Shown in pieces: positions 8,439 to 17,552 of a DNA stretch of 52,643 bases. The notes under the pieces are model-generated. The model saw only the letters and a program-made list of their open reading frames with translations, had not been told where the DNA came from and did not search any database. Each line of letters opens with the position of its first letter. Position 1 is the first letter of the stretch. The position numbers were made by a program, and so were the translations under genes. The stretch comes from an uncultured Geobacteraceae bacterium (GTDB lineage Bacteria; Desulfobacterota; Desulfuromonadia; Desulfuromonadales; Geopsychrobacteraceae): positions 1 through 52,643 of the forward strand of contig CALFFB010000029.1 of assembly GCA_937958075.1 (NCBI GenBank). Direction: 5' to 3'.

Positions 8439-10022
8439 TCAGACCTGGGGACCGGCCTTGGTGAAATCGAAATCACTGTCTTCATCTTCCAGATATTTTT
8501 TAAAGTTCTGGATGAACATGCCGGCCAGTTTGTTGGCGGTACGATCAAAGGCTTCTTTATCCTCCCAGGCGTTGCGTGGATTCAGCAGCTTCGCATCAAC
8601 ACCCGGCAGCTCTTTGGGGATATTCAGTTTGAAAAATCGGGTCTGGTCAAATTCTGCGGTCAGAATACTGCCATCGAGAATAGCGTTGATGCAGGCGCGG
8701 GTCGCCTTGATGCTCATGCGCTTGCCGACGCCGTAACCGCCGCCGGTCCAACCGGTATTGACCAGATAGGCATTGACGTTGTGCTGCTCCATCTTCTCTC
8801 CCAGCAGCTTGGCATATCGCGTTGGATGCAGCGGCAGAAACGCCTCGCCGAAACAGGCGGAGAAGGTCGCCGAAGGTTCGGTTACGCCCCGTTCGGTACC
8901 GGCCACCTTGGCCGTGTAGCCGGAGAGGAAATAATACATTGCCTGTTCTTTGGTCAACCTGGATACCGGTGGCAGAACCCCGAAGGCGTCACACGTCAGA
9001 AAGATGATGTTTTTCGGATGGCCGGCACGCAGACTCGGCTCATAATTGTCGATATGATGAATGGGGTAGGAAACGCGGGTGTTTTCGGTTTTGGATTTGT
9101 CGGAGAAGTTGATCACCCCGTCTTCATCGTAAACAACATTTTCCAGCAGGGCGTCACGTCGGATGGCATTGAAAATTTCCGGCTCACTGTCCGCCGACAG
9201 ATCAATACATTTCGCGTAACAGCCCCCTTCAAAGTTGAAGATGCCGTCGTTGTCCCAGCCGTGCTCGTCATCACCGATGAGCTTGCGTGAGGCATCCGTT
9301 GACAGGGTCGTCTTGCCGGTTCCGGACAGGCCGAAGAACAGACAGACATCCCCATCCTTGCCGACATTGGCGCTGCAATGCATGGAGAGAATTTTTTCCA
9401 GGGGCAGCCAGTAGTTCATCATGGTGAAGATCCCCTTTTTCATCTCTCCGCCATACCAGGTGCCGCCAATGATCGCGATATTTTTTTCGATATTGAAAAC
9501 GACAAAGACGTCGGAGTTCAGCCCCATTTCCTTCCAGCGTTTGTTGCTGAAACCGGCAGCGTTGTAGACCATGAAATCCGGAGCGAAGGTTTTCAGGCTG
9601 TCTTCATCGGGACGGATAAACATGTTTTTAACAAAGTGGGACTGCCATGCGATCTCCGTCACGAAGCGAACCCTGCGCGTCGTTGCCGGATTGGCGCCGG
9701 CAAAACCGTCTGTTACGTAGATATCCTTGCCCGACAGATAATCGATAACCCCGGCATACAGTTCTTCAAAAAATTCGGCGGAAATTCGCTGATTGATGGT
9801 CCCCCAGGCGATATGATCACGCGACGGGTCCTGTTTTACAAAGTATTTATCCTTGGGTGAGCGTCCGGTAAACTTGCCGGTATCGACCATCATGGTCCCG
9901 TTTGCCGAGAGCGCTCCTTCCTTATTTGCCACTTCATGCTCAAACAGTTCGTCGTAACTCAGGTTATGGTAAACCTTGCCGATTCCCTTCAGCCCCAGCA
10001 CTTCCGCACTCAAATTACTCAT
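8439..10022 (-). CDS. pckA: Phosphoenolpyruvate carboxykinase (ATP)
   Basis: Interconverts oxaloacetate plus ATP with PEP, CO2 and ADP; a gluconeogenic enzyme useful to organisms living on acetate and other organic acids. The 527-residue protein has the ATP-type signatures: substrate loop FTGRSPKDKY with Arg54, GGTWYGGEMKKG, the kinase-1a P-loop GLSGTGKT (231-238) and the following TTLSTDASRKLIGDDEHGW. The length matches the bacterial ATP-dependent class. It is monocistronic, bounded by its own terminator downstream and a 250-bp intergenic region shared with the divergent epimerase-like gene. GGGGAG lies upstream of the ATG. Confidence 0.97.
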   Translation of the reverse strand: MSNLSAEVLGLKGIGKVYHNLSYDELFEHEVANKEGALSANGTMMVDTGKFTGRSPKDKYFVKQDPSRDHIAWGTINQRISAEFFEELYAGVIDYLSGKDIYVTDGFAGANPATTRRVRFVTEIAWQSHFVKNMFIRPDEDSLKTFAPDFMVYNAAGFSNKRWKEMGLNSDVFVVFNIEKNIAIIGGTWYGGEMKKGIFTMMNYWLPLEKILSMHCSANVGKDGDVCLFFGLSGTGKTTLSTDASRKLIGDDEHGWDNDGIFNFEGGCYAKCIDLSADSEPEIFNAIRRDALLENVVYDEDGVINFSDKSKTENTRVSYPIHHIDNYEPSLRAGHPKNIIFLTCDAFGVLPPVSRLTKEQAMYYFLSGYTAKVAGTERGVTEPSATFSACFGEAFLPLHPTRYAKLLGEKMEQHNVNAYLVNTGWTGGGYGVGKRMSIKATRACINAILDGSILTAEFDQTRFFKLNIPKELPGVDAKLLNPRNAWEDKEAFDRTANKLAGMFIQNFKKYLEDEDSDFDFTKAGPQV

Positions 10023-10276
10023 TATTAGACTCCCCGTCTGTCAGGTTTTAAAATCCTGCCACTAGCGGCAGGGTTCGCAGATGTTATTTCTGTTATCTCG
10101 CCCGAAGCGCTCTGAATATAGCCCAACGATGCCTTTCAGGCAACCTTTGAGCCTGTATCCATCGTGTTTTTTGCCTTTTTGCAGTTGACCGCGTGCTGAA
10201 ATACCCGGGCTATCGTGATATGCTGAGCGGGTACGATGCATGTACCCTGATCCGGCTGGATGAAGGAGGTCAAATT

Positions 10277-11167
10277 ATGGAGATTTTCGTCACCGGAGCA
10301 ACCGGTTTTGTCGGCCGGGAGCTTGTTCATCACCTCCTGCAGCAGGGGCATACCGTCCGGGCGTTGGTACGTACCGCTGAAGCCGCTCTGCCGGAGAGGG
10401 TCGAAACGGTACTTGGTGACGCAACCGAGTATCACAGGCTGGCCGGTGCAGCTGAAGGGTGTGAAGCCATCATCAATCTGGTTGGCATCATCCGGGAATT
10501 TCCACGCCGCGGCATCACCTTCGAGAAGCTGCACACGGAAACCACCCGCAACCTTGTCCGCCTGGCACACGACTGTCATATCAGGCGCTTTGTCCAGATG
10601 AGCGCCAACGGCACCCGGGATCAGGCGCATTCAGCTTATCATCAGAGCAAAAGGGCAGCGGAACTGCTGGTCATAGAGTCTGATCTTGACTGGACCATTT
10701 TCCGCCCGTCTCTCATCTACGGTCCTCGCGACCAGTTTGTCAATATGCTGGCTCAGCAGATCAAGATGCTGCCCGTTGTTCCTGTTCTGGGAGACGGCAG
10801 CTACCGAATGCAACCGGTCTTCGTCAAGGAGGTTGTACATTCCTTTGCCAGCTGTCTTGAGCGTCCGGAGTGCCTCCGGCAGGTATATCACTGCTGCGGT
10901 ACCCGCACGTTATCCTATGATGAGTTGCTGGATGAAATCGGGCGGGCCCTCGACAAAAAGACGCCTGTGCGTAAATTTCACCAGCCCCTTGTCCTGATGC
11001 GCCCTCTCATAAAGGTATTGCAGCATCTGCCGTGGTTTCCTGTTACAAGTGAACAGCTGATTATGCTCCTTGAGGAAAATATCTGCTCTGAAGCTGACCA
11101 CTGGCGCACCGAGTTCGCCCTTGCTGATGATGATTTTTCCGCGCATATCGGCAGCTATCTGCAATAA
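10277..11167 (+). CDS. NAD(P)-binding epimerase-like protein (NDUFA9/atypical SDR family)
   Basis: Atypical short-chain dehydrogenase of 296 residues resembling the complex-I NDUFA9 and NmrA-like group. I chose the ATG at 10277 because AAGGAGGT (10263-10270) lies just upstream and the product then begins MEIFVTGATGFVGRELVHHL, the expected Rossmann start with GATGFVG. Further motifs are NLVGIIREF, MSANGTRDQAHSAYHQSKRAAE (YxxxK-type pair) and the family stretch FRPSLIYGPRDQFVNMLAQ. Upstream frame extension to 10193 lacks a domain. It is the only plus-strand gene between 1 and 26 kb, divergent from pckA. Substrate unknown. Confidence 0.85.
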   Translation: MEIFVTGATGFVGRELVHHLLQQGHTVRALVRTAEAALPERVETVLGDATEYHRLAGAAEGCEAIINLVGIIREFPRRGITFEKLHTETTRNLVRLAHDCHIRRFVQMSANGTRDQAHSAYHQSKRAAELLVIESDLDWTIFRPSLIYGPRDQFVNMLAQQIKMLPVVPVLGDGSYRMQPVFVKEVVHSFASCLERPECLRQVYHCCGTRTLSYDELLDEIGRALDKKTPVRKFHQPLVLMRPLIKVLQHLPWFPVTSEQLIMLLEENICSEADHWRTEFALADDDFSAHIGSYLQ

Positions 11168-11191
11168 AAAAGCTCCCCGTTTTCGGGGAGC
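11165..11191 (-). terminator. Intrinsic terminator of the GntR-family gene
   Basis: An 8-bp perfect stem (11172-11179 with 11184-11191, loop TTTT) is followed on the minus strand by a T-tract (11171-11166). It terminates the regulator gene coming from the right and partly overlaps the stop codon of the converging epimerase-like gene. Confidence 0.85.
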
Positions 11192-11227
11192 GATTACCTG
11201 AAGTTCAAACAGTTGCGTTTTGTGCGC

Positions 11228-11917
11228 CTAATGGGTTTGCTCTGATTTTTCAGCAGCTGAAGAAACCATACTTTCCAGCAGCACCTTGCTGCCAATGGAT
11301 GCCGTTTTCTTGACCAGACGTTCTGCGGCCTCACCATCTTTTTTGCGAAAGGCCTCGAGCAGGCGGTCGTGCTCTTCAACCGATATCTGCATACGCCCGT
11401 CAACTGAAAGGGAGGCCATCCGCAAGCGATTGAATTTCATTCCGAGTTGATTGATCAGCTCGTGCAGCTTGTGGTTGTCTGCCGCCCTGAGAAAAATTTC
11501 ATGAAACTCATTATGCACCCGATAGAAGGATTTCACATCCCGCTCTTCTGCTATTTTTCTGAGCTTATCGTTCACTGACTCAAGTCGTTCAATTTCTTTA
11601 TCACTCAGATTGGCTGCGGCCAAGGCCGCGGCATAACCTTCCAGGATACTTTTGATCGCATAGAATTCCTGGACGTCCCGTTCTGACAAGGCGGCGACCA
11701 CGGCCCCCTTGCGCGGGATAACCGTAAGATAACCTTCCGACTCCAGTTGCCGGAAAGCCTCGCGAATCGGTGTTCGACTGATACCGAAACGCTCTGCCAG
11801 TTCGGGCTCGGCGACCTTTTCTCCGGGCTTGAGATTCCCTTTAAGAATGGCATCACGAATGGTTTCGAGTATTCTTTCACGCAGCGTTTGGTGCCGCTCC
11901 AGGTGCTTGTTTTTCAA
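11228..11917 (-). CDS. GntR family transcriptional regulator with FCD domain
   Basis: DNA-binding regulator of the FadR/FCD branch of GntR proteins. The likely start is the TTG at 11917, with AGGGAG (11925-11930) 7 bp upstream, giving 229 residues. An ATG at 11971 would place 18 atypical residues ahead and would lie inside the promoter itself. The winged-helix domain is clear (ERILETIRDAILKGNLKPG, ELAERFGISRTPIREAFRQL), followed by a helical FCD ligand domain. Two candidate metal-binding histidines (NEFHEIF, EEHDRLL) are present, but the usual third one is not obvious. It follows the atp operon on the same strand, separated by a terminator. Its own promoter contains a perfect palindrome that recurs upstream of the atp operon, so autoregulation and control of ATP synthase are plausible inferences. 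Confidence 0.9.
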   Translation of the reverse strand: MKNKHLERHQTLRERILETIRDAILKGNLKPGEKVAEPELAERFGISRTPIREAFRQLESEGYLTVIPRKGAVVAALSERDVQEFYAIKSILEGYAAALAAANLSDKEIERLESVNDKLRKIAEERDVKSFYRVHNEFHEIFLRAADNHKLHELINQLGMKFNRLRMASLSVDGRMQISVEEHDRLLEAFRKKDGEAAERLVKKTASIGSKVLLESMVSSAAEKSEQTH

Positions 11918-11943
11918 AGCGCTTCTCCCTGTTTTTTCTTTAA

Positions 11944-11971
11944 ATTGTATACAGTATACAACACATGTCAA
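11944..11971 (-). promoter_or_regulatory. GntR gene promoter with embedded palindromic operator
   Basis: Minus-strand TTGACA (11971-11966), a 16-bp spacer and TACAAT (11949-11944) form a strong sigma-70 promoter. The perfect palindrome TTGTATACAGTATACAA (11945-11961) covers the spacer and most of the -10, so a bound regulator would block RNA polymerase. The TGTATAC half-sites are of the kind bound by FCD-type GntR proteins. Confidence 0.75.
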
Positions 11972-12026
11972 TATTTTTTCTGGGCTTGTTCAGTTTTTTT
12001 CTAAAGTATTCCGACTGTTTTTTTCC

Positions 12027-12057
12027 AAAAAAAAAGAGCGTCGATAAGACGCTCTTT
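12027..12057 (-). terminator. Intrinsic terminator of the atp operon
   Basis: A 10-bp stem (12033-12042 with 12048-12057, loop GATAA) is followed on the minus strand by a run of eight or more T. It lies 26 bp after the atpC stop codon and before the GntR promoter. Confidence 0.9.
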
Positions 12058-12082
12058 TGTAGACAGGGATGTTATCAGGCCG

Positions 12083-12493
12083 TTATTTCTTTTTACCCGC
12101 AACCTGGATGCGAATCATTGCGCGCTGCAGAGCGGCCTCCATGACCTTGTAGGACTTGTCCTCTTCCGACAGGGTCTTCAGGGCATCTTCCGCGCGCCCG
12201 AGGGCCGCCCTGGCCCGGGCCAGATCGATTTCGTCGGAGCGCTCAGCGGTATCCACAAGGACAGTGACCACGTCATCATCGACCTCAACATAACCCCAAT
12301 TGACGGCAACGTGGAACTGCTGCTGACCAATTTTATAGCTCAATTCCCCGACCCGCAGGGTCGTCAGAATCGGGGTGTGCCCCGGCAGGATACCCAGCTC
12401 GCCGACCAGACCCGGAAGTGTCAGTTCATCGACCTCTTCTGAGAGAACCTGCTTGTATGGCGTCACCATTTCAAGCTTGAGTTTTGCAGCCAT
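12083..12493 (-). CDS. atpC: ATP synthase F1 epsilon subunit
   Basis: Central-stalk subunit that couples F1 to the c-ring and restrains ATP hydrolysis. The 136-residue protein has the N-terminal beta-sandwich (LKLEMVTPYKQVLSEEVDELTLPG, GELGILPGHTPILTTL) and a short helical C-terminus with LARARAALGRAEDAL. The length is normal. It is the last gene of the operon, 40 bp after atpD and just before the terminator. Confidence 0.97.
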   Translation of the reverse strand: MAAKLKLEMVTPYKQVLSEEVDELTLPGLVGELGILPGHTPILTTLRVGELSYKIGQQQFHVAVNWGYVEVDDDVVTVLVDTAERSDEIDLARARAALGRAEDALKTLSEEDKSYKVMEAALQRAMIRIQVAGKKK

Positions 12494-12533
12494 TTATGAA
12501 AATCCTTTAGCTAAAATTCTGATCCAAACCTTT

Positions 12534-13940
12534 TTAAGCTGCCATGCTCCGACCTTTTTCGATGGCCTCCTCGATTGTCCCCACCATGTAGAAGGCCTGC
12601 TCGGGCAAGGTGTCATGCTTACCCTCTACAATCTCTTTGAAACCTTTGATGGTATCCTTCAGCTCGACATACTTTCCGGGGGCACCGGTAAAAACCTCTG
12701 CGACGTGGAACGGTTGTGACAGGAATTTTTGAATCTTCCGGGCACGGGCCACGACCAGCTTGTCCTCTTCAGACAGTTCGTCCATGCCGAGAATGGCAAT
12801 AATGTCCTGCAGATCCTTGTAACGCTGCAGGATATACTGGACGTCGCGGGCGACCTTGTAATGTTCCTCGCCGATGACCTGCGGATCAAGAATACGGCTG
12901 GTGGAATCGAGGGGGTCAACTGCTGGATAGATGCCCAGCTCGGCGATCTGCCGCGAGAGAACCGTCGTTGCGTCAAGGTGGGCAAAGGCCGTTGCCGGCG
13001 CCGGATCGGTCAAGTCATCCGCCGGAACATAAATAGCCTGAACGGAGGTAATGGATCCCTTGTCAGTCGTGGTAATCCGTTCCTGCAGCTCACCCATTTC
13101 CGTCGACAGGGTCGGCTGATAGCCAACCGCCGAGGGGATACGGCCAAGCAGGGCCGAAACCTCTGAACCCGCCTGGGTAAAACGGAAGATATTATCGACA
13201 AAGAGCAGCACATCCTGCCCTTCTTCATCGCGGAAATACTCGGCTACCGTCAGGGCGGAAAGAGCTACCCGGGCACGGGCTCCCGGCGGTTCATTCATCT
13301 GGCCGTAAATCAGTGCAGCCTTGTCGAGAACACCGGAATCTTTCATTTCTTCCCAGAGATCGTTCCCCTCACGCGTCCGCTCCCCGACACCGGCAAAAAC
13401 CGAAAAACCGCCATGCTGCTGGGCAACATTGTTGATCAGTTCCATGATCAGAACTGTCTTACCGACGCCGGCACCGCCGAACAATCCAATTTTTCCGCCG
13501 CGTGAATAGGGGGCAAGGAGGTCAACAACCTTGATGCCGGTCTCGAAAGACTCAACCTTGGTCGACTGCTGAACAAAGGTGGGCGCGGGGCGATGAATCG
13601 GCCAGGCCAGCTCGTTTTCTACAGGACCTGCTTCGTCGATGGGTGCACCGACCACGTTCAGAATGCGTCCGAGGGTCTTGGCACCCACGGGCATCAGAAT
13701 CTGATCACCGGTATCAAGGACATCCTGCCCACGTACCAGACCTTCCGTCGAGTCCATGGCGATGGTCCGCACCGTATTCTCGCCGAGATGCTGGGCAACC
13801 TCACAAACCAGGTTCCACTCGCTATCCCCCAGTGACGGATTGGTGATCTTCACCGCGTGATAAATTTCCGGCAATTTTCCCGGCTCGAACTCGACGTCGA
13901 CAACAGGACCGATAACCTGTGTGATTTTACCTTTATTCAT
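12534..13940 (-). CDS. atpD: ATP synthase F1 beta subunit
   Basis: Catalytic subunit of F1. The 468-residue protein carries the Walker A GGAGVGKT (155-162), the catalytic GERTREGNDLW stretch, the LLFVDNIFRFTQAGSEVS Walker B region and the DELSEED loop that contacts gamma. All hallmarks are intact and the length is typical. It follows atpG by 59 bp and precedes atpC. Confidence 0.98.
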   Translation of the reverse strand: MNKGKITQVIGPVVDVEFEPGKLPEIYHAVKITNPSLGDSEWNLVCEVAQHLGENTVRTIAMDSTEGLVRGQDVLDTGDQILMPVGAKTLGRILNVVGAPIDEAGPVENELAWPIHRPAPTFVQQSTKVESFETGIKVVDLLAPYSRGGKIGLFGGAGVGKTVLIMELINNVAQQHGGFSVFAGVGERTREGNDLWEEMKDSGVLDKAALIYGQMNEPPGARARVALSALTVAEYFRDEEGQDVLLFVDNIFRFTQAGSEVSALLGRIPSAVGYQPTLSTEMGELQERITTTDKGSITSVQAIYVPADDLTDPAPATAFAHLDATTVLSRQIAELGIYPAVDPLDSTSRILDPQVIGEEHYKVARDVQYILQRYKDLQDIIAILGMDELSEEDKLVVARARKIQKFLSQPFHVAEVFTGAPGKYVELKDTIKGFKEIVEGKHDTLPEQAFYMVGTIEEAIEKGRSMAA

Positions 13941-13999
13941 AATTTAACCTTTCCTCCTTATCCACCAAGGGAATAAGCCTGTTTTTGTATATCAGTATC

Positions 14000-14872
14000 T
14001 TATTTGATCGATTCCGCACCGGAAATAATTTCCATTAATTCTTTGGTAATCGCAGCCTGACGTGCGCGGTTGTACTGCAGGGTCAATTTGCCGATCATTT
14101 CTGAAGCGTTGCGGCTGGCACTATCCATGGCCGACATACGCGCTCCCTGTTCCGAAGCATTGGACTCTAGCAACGCCCGAAACAGCTGAACCTCCACCAT
14201 CTTCGGCAGGATCTGGGCCAGGACTTCCGCGCGGTCCGGCTCGTAAAGATAATCGACGGTGTCGTTACTCTGGGTTTCCGATTCTGCGGCGGTAATCGGC
14301 AGGACCTTTTCCACAGTGACATTCTGGACGATAGCGCTTTGGAACGCGTTGTAGATAACGTACACGGCGTCGTAGGTCTCTTCCGTATACATCTGCACCA
14401 CTTCCTCGCCAATCAACTGCGCGGTTTTAAAACTGACTGCGCCGGTGACATCCTCATAGACCTTGATGATTCGGTCACCGACCCGATTTTTCAGAAAATC
14501 CCGTCCCTTGCGCCCGATAATCAGGGCATCGACCTGAGCGAACCCTTCTTTATTGTTGCGGATAAAACGCTCGGCCTCTTTGGAAACATTGGCGTTAAAA
14601 CCACCGCACAGTCCTCGATCCGCCGTCAGCAGAATCACCAGGGCCCGGTTTTTCTCGCGCTGGGTCAACAATGGATGACCATCCTGCTGCTCTTCGCGCC
14701 GTGCCAGATTGGCCAGTACGTGCTGTAGTTTATTTGCATACGGACGGGCAGCGACTGCTGCCTCCTGGGCGCGACGCAACTTGGCCGCCGCCACCATCTT
14801 CATCGCCTTGGTGATCTGCTGGGTGTTCTTGACCGATGAAATCCGCTTTTTAATGTCTTTCAGACTTGGCAT
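14000..14872 (-). CDS. atpG: ATP synthase F1 gamma subunit
   Basis: Rotor shaft subunit of F1. The 290-residue protein begins PSLKDIKKRISSVKNTQQITKAM, the conserved N-terminal helix. It has the LTADRGLCGGFN motif and ends with the C-terminal helix SEMIGKLTLQYNRARQAAITKELMEI. It lies 22 bp after atpA. Confidence 0.97.
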   Translation of the reverse strand: MPSLKDIKKRISSVKNTQQITKAMKMVAAAKLRRAQEAAVAARPYANKLQHVLANLARREEQQDGHPLLTQREKNRALVILLTADRGLCGGFNANVSKEAERFIRNNKEGFAQVDALIIGRKGRDFLKNRVGDRIIKVYEDVTGAVSFKTAQLIGEEVVQMYTEETYDAVYVIYNAFQSAIVQNVTVEKVLPITAAESETQSNDTVDYLYEPDRAEVLAQILPKMVEVQLFRALLESNASEQGARMSAMDSASRNASEMIGKLTLQYNRARQAAITKELMEIISGAESIK

Positions 14873-14894
14873 TTGCTCTACCTTTTAGCTGCAA

Positions 14895-16403
14895 TCAGGC
14901 GACAAACTGATTCTTGAATTCTTCCAACGCCTGCTTCAAGCGTGCTGTCAGATCATCATCCAGAGCTTTTTTCTCTTCGAGATCATTGATAATGTCGGAC
15001 TTCTGCGTCTCCATGAAGGAGACAAGTTCCTGCTCGTAACGCTGCACGTCCGATGCCGGATACTGATCAACAAAACCGTTATTGGCAGCAAAGATCACAA
15101 TGACCTGCTTGGCTACCGACATGGGCACATACTGCCCCTGCTTGAGGATCTCCACCAGCCGGGCACCACGATTGAGCTGGGCCTGGGTGGCGGCATCCAG
15201 GTCGGAACCAAACTGGGCAAAGGCCGCCATTTCCCGATACTGGGCCAGGGCCAGGCGCAAGGTTCCGGCAACCTGTTTCATGGCCTTGACCTGGGCCGAA
15301 CCGCCGACACGCGATACGGACAGACCGACGTTGATTGCCGGACGCACGCCGGAATAGAAAAGGTCGGTCTCAAGGAAGATCTGACCGTCGGTAATGGAGA
15401 TAACGTTGGTTGGAATATAGGCCGATACGTCACCAGCCTGGGTTTCAATAATAGGCAGCGCCGTCAGGGAACCAGCTCCGAGTTTGTCACTGAGCTTGGC
15501 CGCCCGCTCCAGCAGACGACTGTGCAGATAGAATACATCCCCCGGAAAGGCTTCACGTCCGGGTGGACGCCGCAGCAGCAGTGAGAGTTGACGATATGCA
15601 ACCGCCTGCTTGGACAGGTCATCATAGATAATCAGGGCATGGCGGCCGCTGTCACGGAAGAATTCCCCCATGGTGACGCCGGTGTAGGGCGAAATGAACT
15701 GCAGTGGTGCCGGATCGGATGCTGTAGCGGCGACAACGATAGTGTAATCCATGGCTCCATGCTGACGCAGCTTGTCCACCACCTGGGCCACGGTCGACCG
15801 CTTCTGGCCGATAGCGACATAGATACAGATGACGCCGTTACCCTTCTGGTTGATGATCGTATCCACCGCGACAGCTGTTTTTCCGGTCTGGCGGTCACCG
15901 ATAATCAATTCACGCTGACCCCGGCCGATGGGTACCATGGAGTCAATAGCCTTGAGACCCGTTTGCATCGGCTCATGCACCGATTTTCTGGCCACAATGC
16001 CCGGGGCCTTGATTTCGACCTGACTGTAGGTATCGGTCTTGATTTCGCCCTGACCATCTACCGGGATGCCAATACCGTTAACAACTCGACCGATAAGGGC
16101 TTCGCCTACGGGTACCTGGACAATTTTTTCCGTCCGCTTGACCAGATCGCCCTCCTTGATGTGTTCCGAATCACCAAGGATAGCAGCGCCGACATTATCT
16201 TCTTCGAGGTTGAGAACCATGCCCATGGTGCCTCCTGGAAATTCCAGGAGTTCACCCGACATGGCTTTGTCGAGACCGTGAATGCGCGCAATACCGTCAC
16301 CTACAGAGATAATGGTCCCTGTTTCGCTGACTTCCACCTCGCGACCAAAATTTTCGATCTGCTTTTTAATGATCGCACTGATTTCTTCTGCTCTGATTTC
16401 CAT
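14895..16403 (-). CDS. atpA: ATP synthase F1 alpha subunit
   Basis: Non-catalytic nucleotide-binding subunit of F1. The 502-residue protein has the Walker A GDRQTGKT (169-176), the IYDDLSKQAVAYRQLSLLL region and the PAINVGLSVSRVGGSAQ arginine-finger loop. The length matches the family. It is in the middle of the operon, 12 bp after atpH. Confidence 0.98.
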   Translation of the reverse strand: MEIRAEEISAIIKKQIENFGREVEVSETGTIISVGDGIARIHGLDKAMSGELLEFPGGTMGMVLNLEEDNVGAAILGDSEHIKEGDLVKRTEKIVQVPVGEALIGRVVNGIGIPVDGQGEIKTDTYSQVEIKAPGIVARKSVHEPMQTGLKAIDSMVPIGRGQRELIIGDRQTGKTAVAVDTIINQKGNGVICIYVAIGQKRSTVAQVVDKLRQHGAMDYTIVVAATASDPAPLQFISPYTGVTMGEFFRDSGRHALIIYDDLSKQAVAYRQLSLLLRRPPGREAFPGDVFYLHSRLLERAAKLSDKLGAGSLTALPIIETQAGDVSAYIPTNVISITDGQIFLETDLFYSGVRPAINVGLSVSRVGGSAQVKAMKQVAGTLRLALAQYREMAAFAQFGSDLDAATQAQLNRGARLVEILKQGQYVPMSVAKQVIVIFAANNGFVDQYPASDVQRYEQELVSFMETQKSDIINDLEEKKALDDDLTARLKQALEEFKNQFVA

Positions 16404-16415
16404 AGTCCTGTCCCG

Positions 16416-16958
16416 TTACCCCTTTGTTAAGGTATCTGCTATGCGTTTCAACTGGGTACTTACACTCCCGTCAAACAGCCTCCCGGCCATTTCCGCCCGC
16501 AGGCCACCAATTAACGCCTTGTTATGTTCCACACTGAGCACCACCGTCTTGCCGGTCTGCTGCTCAAGCCCTTTACGTATCTTTTCTACGCGTTCCTTAT
16601 CAAGCTTGTTAGCTGCCGTAATTTTGGCCCGGATGACACCGGACAACTCGTCGGCAAACCGCTTGTAGTTTGCTTCAATTTGCGGCAGATAGGAGATGCG
16701 CCCCTTGGCCAGCAGCAGCTGCAGAAATTTCACCAGCTGCTCACTGAGGTTCAACGTGGCGACAACGTCACTGAGAATCGCTGTTTTTTTCGTCCACGCC
16801 AGGGTCGGGCTGTCCAACAGTAGGCGCAGCAAATCTTCCCGCTTGAACAGTCCTGCTACCGTTGCCAGCTCATCGCCGCACACATTGACCTGTTTGTTTT
16901 CTTCGGCAATGGCCAGCAGGGCCTTTGCGTATCGAATAGCTATCGCACTGTTACTCAA
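16416..16958 (-). CDS. atpH: ATP synthase F1 delta subunit
   Basis: Peripheral-stalk subunit linking the b subunits to the top of F1. The 180-residue protein starts at a TTG that overlaps the atpF stop codon in a TTGA arrangement, so translation is probably coupled. Family features are AIAIRYAKALLAIAEENKQV, FLQLLLAKGRISYLPQI and the C-terminal GGLRAEMAGRLFDGSVSTQL. Confidence 0.95.
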   Translation of the reverse strand: MSNSAIAIRYAKALLAIAEENKQVNVCGDELATVAGLFKREDLLRLLLDSPTLAWTKKTAILSDVVATLNLSEQLVKFLQLLLAKGRISYLPQIEANYKRFADELSGVIRAKITAANKLDKERVEKIRKGLEQQTGKTVVLSVEHNKALIGGLRAEMAGRLFDGSVSTQLKRIADTLTKG

Positions 16959-17533
16959 TTGAGGTCTCCTACCTTCTGCATGTATTCATCGATAAGCCGG
17001 CCGTCGTCATCTTTCGTAAAATTCTTTTTCAGCACTTCTTCAGCTATCCCAACGGCCAACTGAACGGCCTCTTGCTGCAAAGCAGTCTTTGCTTTTTCCA
17101 CTTCCAGGTCTGCCGCCTTTTCAGCGTCCTGCTCGATTTTAGCCGCCATGGCGTTGGCATTTGCTATGATTTTGGCTTTCTCTGCTTCCGCTTCCTGCTT
17201 GATGGCTGCGGTAATGGAGGCTATCTCCTCTGTTGCCAGACTCAGCTTCTTGTCATACTCGGCAAATTTTGCTTCCGCTTCCTCTTTTGCCCTTCTTGCC
17301 TCGTCAAGGGCTTTTTCGATTTCATCCCTGCGACCGGACAGTCCATTTTTTATCGGCTTACGCAATATCAGATAGAGTACGGCAACCACGATAGCAAAAT
17401 TCAACAAACGGTAAAGAAAGTCCTTTAGCAGGGTCGCACTGTCCGCATGGCCTTCACCCGCGGCCAAGGCCAGTCCGCAACTTATCACGACCAGAGTAAG
17501 GGTTGTTCCTGCTGTAATTAAATGGCGGTACAT
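16955..17533 (-). CDS. atpF: ATP synthase F0 b subunit
   Basis: Peripheral-stalk membrane subunit. I start at the ATG at 17533, which has AGGAAGG about 7 bp upstream; the longer frame adds residues without a ribosome site. The 192-residue protein opens with a signal-like hydrophobic stretch (ITAGTTLTLVVISCGLALAAG). A membrane helix (DFLYRLLNFAIVVAVLYLIL) and a long Ala/Glu/Lys-rich helix for dimerisation with b' follow. The extra N-terminal hydrophobic segment may be cleaved. It lies 19 bp after the b' gene. Confidence 0.93.
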   Translation of the reverse strand: MYRHLITAGTTLTLVVISCGLALAAGEGHADSATLLKDFLYRLLNFAIVVAVLYLILRKPIKNGLSGRRDEIEKALDEARRAKEEAEAKFAEYDKKLSLATEEIASITAAIKQEAEAEKAKIIANANAMAAKIEQDAEKAADLEVEKAKTALQQEAVQLAVGIAEEVLKKNFTKDDDGRLIDEYMQKVGDLN

Positions 17534-17552
17534 TTTTTCAACCTTCCTGACG

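Noticed and set aside
13950..13965. TTATCCACC near atpD as a DnaA box
   Set aside because: One mismatch at a critical end position and isolated from other boxes.
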